Shown: positions 46,101-53,533, counted from the stretch's first letter. The stretch: 64,000 bases of DNA from Parabacteroides goldsteinii (GCF_015550595.1 NZ_JADNBB010000001.1:446473-510472), one strand, 5' to 3'. A program made the numbers and translations. Notes: generated by a model from the sequence alone, not told the origin.

Positions 46101-46531
46101 GTGATTATGCCATTAGTTGTCCGTGCTTTTTGCTGCGTGGATAGAGTCTTATTTCTTGTCTCTTTTTTTATCAGCATGATATTGGAACCTTCCATGGCAT
46201 AAATAACATCTGTTTGATCGAATGCTTTATTCAATACTTCTGCTACTGTTTGATTGGTCGCCTGAATAGTTACTTTGCGATTCAGGTTTACTTCATTTTC
46301 ATTGTAAACAAACAGGTAATCTGTCTGTTTTTCAATTTCTAGCATAAGATCCTGTGTCGAAATGTTATTTGCAACAATGGAAACTTTTGCTGTTTGTGAA
46401 GTTGCTTCCGTAGCAAATATGCCGGATGCAAAAATAAAAATAGACACAAAGGCTAATTTCATAATGCGCAATATATGTTTATAATGTGGTTTAAATGGGA
46501 TAAAAGAATCCCTATACAAAATATTTTTCAT
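43190..46531 (-). CDS. SusC/RagA TonB-dependent transporter with STN domain (PUL2)
   Basis: 1113 residues. The protein starts with a 23-residue extension, then a signal peptide from Met24 (cut near ATSQ), an STN domain (about 50-110), a carboxypeptidase-regulatory-like domain (ITDEKGEAIIGANVSVKGTT to VISYIGYTPQE), a TonB-box-like DEVVVVGFGTQKK, a plug with VLVLIDGIPGN and AAIYGSRAANGVILVTTK, and a barrel ending in FSFGFNLQF. It imports the PUL2 glycan and signals to FecR, 152 bases upstream. A plus-strand -7 box starts at its first base. Confidence 0.96.
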   Translation of the reverse strand: MKNILYRDSFIPFKPHYKHILRIMKLAFVSIFIFASGIFATEATSQTAKVSIVANNISTQDLMLEIEKQTDYLFVYNENEVNLNRKVTIQATNQTVAEVLNKAFDQTDVIYAMEGSNIMLIKKETRNKTLSTQQKARTTNGIITDEKGEAIIGANVSVKGTTNGTITDVDGNFSLANISDNDIIVISYIGYTPQEIRAGKQTSLKVILKEDTQAIDEVVVVGFGTQKKVNLTGSIGTVKADEVLKSRPVTNVQELLAGSVPGMVVTKGSGAAGSGASINIRGISTIGDSSGVLVLIDGIPGNIYTLNPNDIESVSILKDAASAAIYGSRAANGVILVTTKGAKATERPTVEFSSNIGIQNPQFKLDFVGAEDFMRLYDQAMINDGKQAVYGEQGIQDLHAGKYVDNKWYKEIYKKNTVINNTHVALSGKEKSISYRFSISNDYQDGNLPNNNYNRLIFKPDMRFQILKNLEARASLQYTQTNIKNPNGGTTIWQTQAARISPVTPIYNTDGSYATGGAMGGNPIAGVNESGYSKERHKEMMAIFDVSYSPLKDWNIKGNIATYSHNTTYKDRKNTYYLYDNDGNIAKTENQVSSLKETNTYNFRTQLQFTSDYSFKIAADHNFKVLAGYSQEYYKSDGFWASRDKLPFDGIDVLNTGSDNKQNGSADGNGNEYSNDVAVQSWFGRLNYDYQGKYLFEASLRADGSSRFAKGHRWGVFPSFSGGWNIHREAFMMPASNWLSELKVRASWGILGDAEKVGYYPTAQILSYDPKIYAFNDKLVGGAYNNIAVNPNITWEESKYTNFGLDFGVLDQRIKLSADYFINLRDNILYRPPVPSEFGLNAPYSNLLKMKNQGMDILTSYQDSKGDFRWGVDVNLSYSKNKVLEMGDSERWIEDNNKVTYLNDRYQLPYGYEAIGLFQSEEEIAGSPDQGNVLPGNIKFKDQNNDNVIDEKDRVVLNRKIPVNFGMNLSFGYKDFDFSMNMYGKLNFKKYLQGYEGWAFYLTDNARPMHLDAWSETNRDASYPRLTLSNTANDYDSRYNSFWLRTADYLKIQNIQIGYTVPKSALERVNIQYLRLYLSGQNLATITGYDGFDPEGGWYPLARTFSFGFNLQF

Positions 46532-46635
46532 ACTTTTGTAGACTGTGTTTAGTTAATACTTAGATATTTAAGTGATGAAGTCGGGTATTGACTTACTTTA
46601 AACCGATAGGTGTTGGAGCACTTATCGGTTTTTTT
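46531..46635 (+). ncRNA. predicted cis-antisense small RNA at PUL2 susC start
   Basis: TACTTTTG (46531-46538) is a perfect plus-strand -7 box overlapping the susC ATG. Downstream, AAACCGATAGGTG (46600-46612) pairs with CACTTATCGGTTT (46619-46631, one G-T) and runs into a seven-T tract ending at 46635. This is a strong intrinsic terminator for plus-strand transcription only, since the minus-strand side has no long T tract. The predicted RNA is about 90 nt and covers the susC leader. This is the best of the three copies. A -33 box is not clear. Confidence 0.55.
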
Positions 46636-46683
46636 GTTCATTCATGTCTTTTATGTCATAGGCTAACTGTTTTTATGATTAAT

Positions 46684-47591
46684 TTATTTGATAGTAATTA
46701 GATTCCGATCATTATCTTTTTCATAACTAAATATGTTATTGAGTTGAAGCACCTTTAATACATGCTCTACTCCATCTTTAGTTCGGAATTTTCCTGAATA
46801 ACGGTTTTTTAATAGTGACTTGTTTTGAACATCGATTTTTACATCGTAATATAATTGAAGTTTCTCTATCATTTTATCTACCGGTTCATCATAGAAACAG
46901 ATTAATCCTTCCTTCCATAAAAAATAATTCTCGTGTTCTATCGTATCTTTTTTTAGTATGCCATTTTCTTCGTAGGTACGCATATGCGGTTTTAAACTGA
47001 CTTTTACGTTTTTTGTCGGAGAAAATACTTCGACAGCTCCTTTTAGCAAAGATGTTTCGAAAACCGAAGAAGCTGAGTAAGCAGTTACATTGAATTCTGT
47101 ACCTAATACCTTAATATTATAGTGTTCAGTATTTACTATAAAAGGTTTGTCCGGATTTTTTGTTACATCAAAATAGCCTTCCCCATCTAAAATGACACGA
47201 CGGTTATTAGCTGTGAATTTATTGGGGAATGTAAAAGTTGTTTTTGCATTCAGCCAGACTTTTGTACCATCCGTCAGGGTTAACTCTGCCCTTTGTCCGG
47301 GTGGGACAAATATGGTTTGCATACTTACCGGATCTACATCTTCCTTATTTATAAAGAATGAATACAAAACAGAAAAAGTAATGATAAAGATTGCTGCTAT
47401 TTTAGAGAATTCGATTGCAATGGATCGTAATGTCCGTCGTTTATTTGCCAGATAGATATGTCATATAATTTACGCTGAGCAAGAAACTCTCTCATATTTT
47501 CCTTGTCAGCATCCAGCCAGCGGACAATGTCTTCCTTTTCTTCTTGTGTTGCTTCGCCTGCTATATATTTATGTAGTATTTCCTGATTCAT
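46684..47591 (-). pseudogene. FecR-type anti-sigma factor split by a frameshift (PUL2)
   Basis: Two reading frames together make one FecR. The first (47591 to 47397, 64 residues) gives the N-terminal sigma-binding region (ILHKYIAGEATQEEKEDIVRW). The second, entered by a -1 shift between about 47425 and 47455, continues NKRRTLRSIAIEFSKIAAIF (basic stop-transfer and membrane helix). It then gives the FecR domain (VPPGQRAELTLTDGTKVWLN, VTKNPDKPFIV) and the DUF4974 end. A TTG near 47367 is not a credible start because it would cut off the membrane helix. No slippery heptamer is seen. It is either a real mutation, which would free or disable the sigma, or a sequence error. Confidence 0.8.
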
Positions 47592-47674
47592 ATTTTTCTT
47601 TTTATGGGTATGTTTTATGCCCCGTTATTATAAAAACGATTTACAAAGTGATAACCCTAGTGGGAAATGAAAAA

Positions 47675-48235
47675 TTATTGGAAAAAGAAGAAGAAATAGA
47701 AGAGAGGAAGATAATCTTTCAGATTCTCCCGTAAAGGTTTTAAGGCTTTGGTGATATGATATTCGACTCCTTTAACTGTGAGTTTAAGCTCTTCGGCAAT
47801 CTCTTTATTTGTTTTGTTCTCGAAGCGGCTCATTTCGAATACACGGCGGGTTTGCTCCGGTAAAAGAGCTAAAGTAGCGGTGACTATCTGCTGTACTTCG
47901 GTAGAGAATATGTCTTCCGGATTACATGCTTCCAGGGTGGAAATGCGAATATCCAGTTCCCTTTGCTTCATATCTGTCAATGAATGGATTGCTTCCGTCT
48001 TGATTGCTTCATGTTTCAGGTGGTCGAGTGATTTGTTTTTTAATGTCGTCAGTAGTAAGGCTTCGATATGTTCAATCTCCTTTTCTTTCAGTATTTCCCA
48101 TAATTTTATCAAGACATCCGATACAATGTCTTCGGCAATGCATTCGTCGTGAACATAAGATTTGGTGAACAGAAAAGATTTTCTGTAGTATTTAGTATAT
48201 AAAGTATTGAAGTTATGTATTTCAGTCCCGATCAT
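47675..48235 (-). CDS. ECF sigma factor (PUL2)
   Basis: 186 residues with region 2 (FNTLYTKYYRKSFLFTKSYVHDECIAEDIVSDVLIKLWEIL) and region 4 (LALLPEQTRRVFEMSRFENKTNKEIAEELKLTVKGVEYHI). It ends LPLFYFFFFFQ, a hydrophobic tail like those of the other two ECF sigmas here. It should activate the PUL2 susC promoter under control of the adjacent FecR, which is frameshifted in this sequence. It is followed by FecR after 83 bases. Confidence 0.92.
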   Translation of the reverse strand: MIGTEIHNFNTLYTKYYRKSFLFTKSYVHDECIAEDIVSDVLIKLWEILKEKEIEHIEALLLTTLKNKSLDHLKHEAIKTEAIHSLTDMKQRELDIRISTLEACNPEDIFSTEVQQIVTATLALLPEQTRRVFEMSRFENKTNKEIAEELKLTVKGVEYHITKALKPLRENLKDYLPLFYFFFFFQ

Positions 48236-48344
48236 TTTCTCTCTTTGTTTTCACAATAGTCGTTGGGGACAAATGTAGGGAAAATAAATATAAATTAAAT
48301 CCCATCGGTAAAATATTGATAGGTGAGATACCTGAAGGAAAGAA

Positions 48345-48480
48345 AATAGTAGCATAATGAAACCGGCCCCGGTAAGGTTCGGGTCAAATAAAAGAGTGTT
48401 GTCGGCGATAAGTTGAGAGGGAATATGCGCCCTGCTGAGTACAGGGCACGGTATTCGGGGCCGGCTTCATTACTACTATT
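48345..48480. repeat. long interrupted inverted repeat with GC-rich loop
   Basis: The left arm (48345-48371: AATAGTAG, TAATGAA, CCGGCCCCG) faces the right arm (48456-48480: CGGGGCCGG, TTCATTA, CTACTATT). They give 24 pairs with one mismatch and a two-base bulge. The 84-base loop is GC-rich for this genome and holds an inner hairpin GCCCTG/CAGGGC (48429-48434 and 48442-48447). A TTTTA follows the right arm. It may be a structured RNA, a transcription terminator for the minus-strand units to its right, or a small non-autonomous mobile element. Confidence 0.65.
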
Positions 48481-48490
48481 TTAGTATTAA

Positions 48491-48685
48491 TTAAATGTGT
48501 ACGTAACTCTCACGAGTTAGTTCGTTAATCCATTTCAAATATAGAACCTCATTCGGAGGAAGTTTTGAGACCCCTTTACCGGATGTCGTGGTAAGAGCGG
48601 GAGCATTGCTTCCTCCTTTTCCCCGTAATTGTGCTTCTTCTTGCGATGCCGGACCAGCTACACTATCAGACTTTCGTCTGTACAT
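48491..48685 (-). CDS. possible 64-residue small protein, uncertain
   Basis: An open frame that starts with ATG at 48685, 81 bases after the fimbrillin-like lipoprotein stop, and ends next to the long inverted repeat. The protein is basic and polar at its start (MYRRKSDSVAGPASQEEAQLR), then reads KGVSKLPPNEVLYLKWINELTRESYVHI. No signal, membrane segment or known domain is recognised, and no clear ribosome-binding site is seen. The frame stays open upstream of the ATG as far as a stop near 48740. Its GC content is higher than that of the surroundings. It could be real, or a by-product of the GC-rich stretch. Confidence 0.25.
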   Translation of the reverse strand: MYRRKSDSVAGPASQEEAQLRGKGGSNAPALTTTSGKGVSKLPPNEVLYLKWINELTRESYVHI

Positions 48686-48766
48686 CCGGGCAGCCAGTTC
48701 GTCGGCACTGCAACAAAGTACATTTACGCAGAGATTCTAAACCATAACCAAAACATAAAATAAAAC

Positions 48767-49726
48767 TTACATAATGCTGCTTGTAGCATCTTTACCATTA
48801 CCCTGTATCCAGTCGGTAACGGATACCTCTTTCAATGTAAGAGCCTCTCCGCTGAGAGTTAATTTGTAGAGGTATTTATGTCCTTTTTCCCAAACTGTTT
48901 GAGCGGGAATTTTATATTTATATGAACTTCCATTTATTGTAAAGAGGGCTTCAATGTCTCCTTCAGCTATGGGTCTCGATGTCGGGAATAGCCTGATATG
49001 CTGCGGATCACAAAACTCTTTCGTCAGTGTAACAGCTTCTTCGAGGTTTAACCGGGTGGAGGTCTTGCAACCTGCTGTTCCGGTAATTTCTCCGGTTCTG
49101 ATATCCATCATACCCCTACAAATAAGTGTGCTTCCTCCGGCCTTGTTTCCAACCTGGATGGCACTTAGCTGATAATCTTTGTTTTCTCCTTCCTGCAAGT
49201 TGATTTGAAAGGAGATAAGAGATAAAGCATGGTTCATATTCAGGATCACTACAGGTGAAATACTGTTCACTATTTTCTGACCAACAGCGTGTGTGCCATA
49301 CATATAGTCGGGAGTTTGAGTTGCATCCGATGATAACTTTACAGGAATACTGGCTGCACTCAGTCTCATTTGCGACTGATACGGATAATAGGCATACACG
49401 GTGGCCGGGTCGAAGTTAAGGGAGACTTCCGGCGTTTGTTGCCAGGAGATTTTATTACTAATTAAACTTGCTTTCGCTTTTACATTTATATAATCACTAT
49501 CCTCATCATATAGGCCACCGTCATTTTCGCGGGTGATCAGTAGTCCTATTTCCGATCCGTCTTTGAATTCTTGCACGAAATTCGCAGATTTTGTAGTTAA
49601 AATACGTGTAATAATTCTTAATGGTTTTTCTTTTGCGCTAATACTCTCAATGGCTACGATATTGCCTTCGTTAGAGCAACCTGCCAAACAGGAAATCAGT
49701 GTAATAAATAGTAATAAATTTCTCAT
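48767..49726 (-). CDS. fimbrillin-family lipoprotein
   Basis: 319 residues with a lipobox SCLAGC (Cys17). The mature sequence shows features of the Bacteroidales fimbrillin/Mfa-like family: a Thr/Lys-rich opening, FKDGSEIGLLIT near residue 56, VYAYYPYQSQ near 112, PDYMYGTHA, LNMNHALSLISFQI and WEKGHKYLYKLTLSGEALTLKEVSVTDW at the end. Such proteins are surface or fimbrial subunits, usually matured by a surface Arg-protease and polymerised. A single gene without obvious fimbrial partners is seen. It is divergent from the AraC-type regulator gene, which may control it. Confidence 0.75.
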   Translation of the reverse strand: MRNLLLFITLISCLAGCSNEGNIVAIESISAKEKPLRIITRILTTKSANFVQEFKDGSEIGLLITRENDGGLYDEDSDYINVKAKASLISNKISWQQTPEVSLNFDPATVYAYYPYQSQMRLSAASIPVKLSSDATQTPDYMYGTHAVGQKIVNSISPVVILNMNHALSLISFQINLQEGENKDYQLSAIQVGNKAGGSTLICRGMMDIRTGEITGTAGCKTSTRLNLEEAVTLTKEFCDPQHIRLFPTSRPIAEGDIEALFTINGSSYKYKIPAQTVWEKGHKYLYKLTLSGEALTLKEVSVTDWIQGNGKDATSSIM

Positions 49727-49833
49727 ACTTTTATGTTATTTTTGTATCAAATTTCATATTGCAAATATCCGGCGGTTTGAGCAAAAAGAGGGATCATACG
49801 GTATAAAACCACGATGAAATCGTATAAAAACGC

Positions 49834-49918
49834 ATGATGCAAATAATCTAAAGACGTCAAATTGTCTAAATATGATGCAAATCAACTATTTGAGAGTGCA
49901 ATTTGTTTATAGATAAAC
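49834..49918. promoter_or_regulatory. repeats in the fimbrillin/AraC divergent region
   Basis: ATGATGCAAAT occurs at 49834-49844 and again at 49872-49882 (38 bases apart). GTTTATAGATAAAC (49905-49918) is a perfect 14-bp palindrome just before the regulator's ATG at 49933. Tandem direct repeats are typical of AraC-family binding sites, so these could be autoregulatory or shared operators. Confidence 0.4.
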
Positions 49919-49932
49919 GAGGCGATAGGAGT

Positions 49933-51056
49933 ATGTTAGACAAAATACAGTTTTTATTAAGTATGCAGATAATCGGCCTATGCATTTTAGGCGGTATTAT
50001 GATGTTATTAAGGTCATTCGGTAACCGGGCACGACATATTTTAGGCTGGAGTATGATTATGTGGGCCTTGATGGCTGTGATCCGGATTTCTATTAATTCT
50101 TATGTCGATGACGTGAAGGTAACATTTCATCCCGACGTACTAATTGCAAGTTGTTTTGTGACTGCTTGCCTTGACTGTTATGTGATTGAAAAGCTACGTC
50201 CCGGTTTTCTTACTATAAAGCGGTTTGCAGTTTTTCTTTCGCCTGTTGTGATAGGCGATCTTATCTTATTTATCGTTTGTCAGGCGGAGAAATTCATATA
50301 TTTTATTCGATAAAAGACGTGTTTACGCACTTTAATATGGATGTATTCCTGCGTTTATTGGTACTGGTTCTTACTTTTTTTTATATGATTTTACCGATAT
50401 ATCTTGTCGTAAAGTACGCCGATGAGTATTCCGCTTATCTGAGCGAGAATGTTTCGGATCCTGAAAATTATGACTTGAGATGGTTGAAGCGGATAATGAT
50501 CGTGTTATCTATTCTCTATTTCCTTTATGTGGTTTTGTTGCTGACCGACAGAACGATCCTGTATGTCGTTATTAAGGCTATTATGCTGGTTGTATGGTTT
50601 TATTTCTTCTATAAAGCATTATTCCTTAAGAATATCCGGATTGAACACTCCTTTAAAAACGGATGGGATCTTCCGTTGAGTGTGGATGACGAGGAAGACG
50701 ACGATGACGAGGAGCAGCGAGGGGCTCTTTTCAAACGCTATGCTGAAGAGGTGAATACCTGGTTTGAAAGGGAAAAACCTTACCTGAATGATGATTTGCG
50801 GCTTACTGATTTACAACGCGTGTTCCCTATCAGCCGTTCTTATCTCTCACAACTATTCAATAAAGAGCTGGGAATGTCTTTTTCCGATTATGTGAACCAG
50901 TTCCGTGTGGAAGAGAGCAAACGCTTGATGGATGCCGAACCTTTGGCCAGTATCCAGGATATTGCCGAACGTTCCGGTTTTCATTCCATCAGTACGTTCC
51001 GCAGGGCATTTACCAAACATACCGGCATTATTCCTTCCGAATATAAGAGAGGATAA
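49933..51056 (+). pseudogene. membrane-bound AraC-family regulator split by a frameshift
   Basis: Two overlapping frames add up to one typical Bacteroidetes AraC regulator. Frame one (ATG 49933 to stop 50313) gives about four membrane helices. Frame two (open well before 50277, to 51056) gives three more helices, an acidic run DDEEDDDDEEQ and a complete AraC HTH domain (DLQRVFPISRSYLSQLFNKELGMSFSDYVNQFRVEESKRLM and IAERSGFHSISTFRRAFTKHTG). The switch from one to the other must occur near 50270-50313. Frame two has no ATG near its start, only a TTG at 50277. It is either a genuine inactivating mutation or a sequence error. Confidence 0.72.
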
Positions 51057-51122
51057 CCCTGTCTTGTATGATTTGATAAGATTACTTACTTTTACATCCT
51101 GTTGAAGAAAATAATTCTTGTC

Positions 51123-52259
51123 ATGAATAACACTACTGCTGAACGTCCGCATATCGTATGGCTGGACGTACTTCGTTTCGTTGCTATCCTGATGGTCATT
51201 GCCTGTCATTGTACCGACCCGTTCAATGCCTCTCCGGAGTCGCGTGCCAATCCTGAAATTAATTTCTGGGGATCTGCCTATGGATCTATGCTAAGGGCCT
51301 GTGTTCCTTTGTTTGTAATGATGACAGGCTTTTTATTGTTGCCGGTCAAACAGGAGACATCTCTTTTTTATAAGAAACGTATTCCGCGTGTATTCTTTCC
51401 TTTCCTGATATGGTCTGTATTGTTTAATCTGGCTCCCTGGTTTATCCAGTGGGTAGGAGGAAGTCCTGAACTGGTGACCGATTTCTTCCCATGGGCGCCC
51501 GATCCTTCAGCTTCTTTGGTTGACGGGCTGAAAGATATTGCCATGATTCCGATCACATTTACCGTATACGCAACGCCGATGTGGTATATTTATGCACTGA
51601 TCGGGTTGTACTTATATATGCCTGTATTCTCGGCCTGGGTGGAGAAAGCGTCCGATAAGGGGAAACGTTGGTTTCTGATTGCCTGGAGTGTCTCCCTGTT
51701 TATTCCTTACTTGGTGGAATTTGTTTCGCGGTATGTGTTCGGAACCTGCTCATGGAATGCGTATGGACTGTTCTACTATTTTGCCGGTTTCAACGGTTAT
51801 CTGTTGCTTGGCCATTATCTGGGTAAAGGGAATGATTGGTCAGTCGGTAAGACCCTGGCGATATCTGTTCCTTTGTTTCTGATTGGTTACCTGATCACTT
51901 TTGCAGGCTTTCGTTATATGACTTCCGATCCTAATGTAAGTGAAGAGGGGATGGAACTCTTCTTTACTTATTGTTCTCCGAATGCGATGCTGATGACGGC
52001 TGCTATTTTCCTGCTGGTTCAGAAAGTTCGTATTACGTCACCTTTGGTTTGTCGTGCTTTGGCTAATCTGACAAAAGTAGGATTCGGGGTGTATTGTGTG
52101 CATTATTTCTTCGTAGGGCCTTCTTATCTGCTGACTCTCTGGCTGGGTGTTCCTGTGCCTGCCATTGTACCTGTTTCGGCTGTATTTACGTTGGCTGCAT
52201 CATGGGCTTTCACCTATTTGGTAAGTAGATTGCCTTATTCGAAATACATTATAGGATAA
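51123..52259 (+). CDS. acyltransferase family 3 membrane protein (OafA/WecH-like)
   Basis: 378 residues from the ATG at 51123; a TTG at 51102 in the same frame is less likely. About ten membrane helices. The N-terminal VWLDVLRFVAILMVIACHCTDPF carries the conserved D-x-x-R-x-x-A and His of acyltransferase-3 proteins, and RIPRVFFPFLIWSVLF carries the second conserved Arg. Members O-acetylate surface sugars or lipids. It stands alone, 66 bases after the AraC-like gene. Confidence 0.85.
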   Translation: MNNTTAERPHIVWLDVLRFVAILMVIACHCTDPFNASPESRANPEINFWGSAYGSMLRACVPLFVMMTGFLLLPVKQETSLFYKKRIPRVFFPFLIWSVLFNLAPWFIQWVGGSPELVTDFFPWAPDPSASLVDGLKDIAMIPITFTVYATPMWYIYALIGLYLYMPVFSAWVEKASDKGKRWFLIAWSVSLFIPYLVEFVSRYVFGTCSWNAYGLFYYFAGFNGYLLLGHYLGKGNDWSVGKTLAISVPLFLIGYLITFAGFRYMTSDPNVSEEGMELFFTYCSPNAMLMTAAIFLLVQKVRITSPLVCRALANLTKVGFGVYCVHYFFVGPSYLLTLWLGVPVPAIVPVSAVFTLAASWAFTYLVSRLPYSKYIIG

Positions 52260-52341
52260 GGGATTTCGGGAAACGGGAGGTCTGTTTGTGCAAATGATGT
52301 TAAAAACGGGTAATGCTGGTATAACGTATGCGTATTACCAC

Positions 52342-52349
52342 TACTTTTG
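52342..52349 (+). promoter_or_regulatory. -7 box of a microgene
   Basis: TACTTTTG matches TAnnTTTG. It lies 65 bases before the ATG of a 26-codon reading frame that is followed by an intrinsic terminator. Confidence 0.5.
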
Positions 52350-52414
52350 TGTTGTAAAACATATTTATATGACATGTTTTATGATGAGATCGTTTTAAAT
52401 AAATAGAAAGCGCT

Positions 52415-52495
52415 ATGAAAAAAGTAGTTAGTAAATGCGTCAAATATCTGGAAATTCTGGGTGAATATGCGATGCAGAAGTATGGAATAAGATAA
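52415..52495 (+). CDS. 26-residue small protein in its own transcription unit
   Basis: ATG at 52415 opens a frame of 26 codons reading MKKVVSKCVKYLEILGEY and ending MQKYGIR, then TAA. It is a short, basic, amphipathic helix with one Cys and no signal peptide. It has its own -7 box (52342) and a terminator (52517-52544), so the transcript of about 190 nt carries little else. That isolation, and a lysine-rich start typical of small Bacteroides proteins, supports translation. The alternative is a non-coding RNA that happens to contain the frame. No ribosome-binding site beyond an A-rich leader (AAATAGAAAG) is visible. Confidence 0.5.
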   Translation: MKKVVSKCVKYLEILGEYAMQKYGIR

Positions 52496-52516
52496 AATAA
52501 ATCTTTTCAGCGTTAG

Positions 52517-52544
52517 GGGATGTCCGTGAGGGTATCCCTTTTTT
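52517..52544 (+). terminator. intrinsic terminator of the microgene
   Basis: GGGAT (52517-52521) and ATCCC (52534-52538), with further G-C/G-T pairs inward, are followed by six T. It ends 4 bases before the convergent ABC gene stop. Confidence 0.75.
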
Positions 52545-52547
52545 AGT

Positions 52548-53207
52548 TTATGGCTGGTAATAACCGTAAGGTATAAGCTCTTCTATCTGTTTGATCTCTT
52601 TGAGGTAACATTGGTCAAGCAGTGTCAAGCGGTTGGCTATTTTGTGCACTTCCCGGAAGTTATGGTCTGTCAGGATGATACCGTGTTCTTTGGCGCTTTC
52701 GGTCATCAGTTCCCGTATCTGTTCGGCTACGACAGGGGAGACGCCGCTGAAAGGTTCGTCCAGCAGGATATAAGGCGCCCGGCTGAAAAGGGTGGCTTTG
52801 ATTTCCAGGTAACGTTGTTCTCCGGTCGATATTTCACAGATGCGAGAGGTACGGAGGCGGATTAATATTTTGTCGGCTAGGAAGCGTTTTCTGTCTTCCG
52901 GAGCGATGCATAGATCTACGACTTGCGATATTTTCAGATGGGAGGGTAGCAAGTGATGTTGTGGCAGATAGGCAATCAAACCGGAGCGGAAGGCAGGGCC
53001 GTTCATCACTTTCCCGTCGATACGGATGAAACTACGATCGCCTTTCAAGGTTCCGAATATGATATTCAATAGGGTGGACTTACCTGTTCCGTTTCGTCCG
53101 AAGAGGGCTATAATATCTCCCTTACAACATTTGAGGTAAATATCTGTCAGTATCGGACGGTCACCGAAGGCTTTCATTACGCTGTCTATTTCAAGGCCTG
53201 TATGCAT
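52548..53207 (-). CDS. ABC transporter ATP-binding protein
   Basis: 219 residues, one nucleotide-binding domain: Walker A GRNGTGKST near 38, Q-loop in YLPQHHLLPSHL, Walker B PYILLDEPFSG, and the switch His in LTDHNFREV. The signature reads ISTGEQR in place of LSGGQ, a departure seen in some exporter ATPases. The 22-base overlap with the upstream small membrane protein gene makes the pair a probable complex of a short exporter. The substrate is unknown. Confidence 0.88.
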   Translation of the reverse strand: MHTGLEIDSVMKAFGDRPILTDIYLKCCKGDIIALFGRNGTGKSTLLNIIFGTLKGDRSFIRIDGKVMNGPAFRSGLIAYLPQHHLLPSHLKISQVVDLCIAPEDRKRFLADKILIRLRTSRICEISTGEQRYLEIKATLFSRAPYILLDEPFSGVSPVVAEQIRELMTESAKEHGIILTDHNFREVHKIANRLTLLDQCYLKEIKQIEELIPYGYYQP

Positions 53208-53533
53208 AGTTGTATGATTTGATTCAACAGATTACAGCCGATGAACATAACGATGAAGGTAACGCCCCAGAGTTGATACTTGCCGATTCCCTGGTTGTAG
53301 TAGAAGAAATATTCTTCTTTGCGGGTCAATTCTTTATAAATAAGGTCGAAGCCGAGTCCGACTGTGGGAATGAAACGGAGCCAGAGTTTAAGGTATTCGG
53401 TAATCCCATCGTGATAAATGAGTATTCCCAAAAATGCAAAAAGAAAACTAATCAGGACACTGAATTTTAATGTGCTGAAGAAGAATATCCGATAGAACCG
53501 GTATTGTGTTTTCCATCTTTGCAGGCTATTCAT
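53186..53533 (-). CDS. small multi-pass membrane protein, ABC partner
   Basis: 115 residues with about three membrane helices (near 20-42, 48-65 and 88-112: LISFLFAFLGILIY, FIPTVGLGFDLIY, LWGVTFIVMFIGCNLLNQI). Its C-terminal codons overlap the ATPase gene by 22 bases, which indicates tight co-translation. It is too short for a classical permease and could be a half of a small oligomeric exporter. No family is recognised. Confidence 0.72.
   Translation of the reverse strand: MNSLQRWKTQYRFYRIFFFSTLKFSVLISFLFAFLGILIYHDGITEYLKLWLRFIPTVGLGFDLIYKELTRKEEYFFYYNQGIGKYQLWGVTFIVMFIGCNLLNQIIQLCIQALK

Noticed and set aside
46600-46635. Hairpin as a susC attenuator on the minus strand
   Set aside because: The long T tract follows the hairpin only on the plus strand; on the minus strand the following bases give three T, so termination toward susC is unlikely, although a leader structure remains possible.
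47397-47455. Programmed -1 frameshift in the PUL2 FecR gene
   Set aside because: No X-XXY-YYZ slippery heptamer is in the right phase, and FecR genes are not known to use recoding.
48372-48390. tRNA-like GGTTCGGGTC
   Set aside because: It resembles a T-arm, but no acceptor stem, D-arm or anticodon stem could be placed around it.
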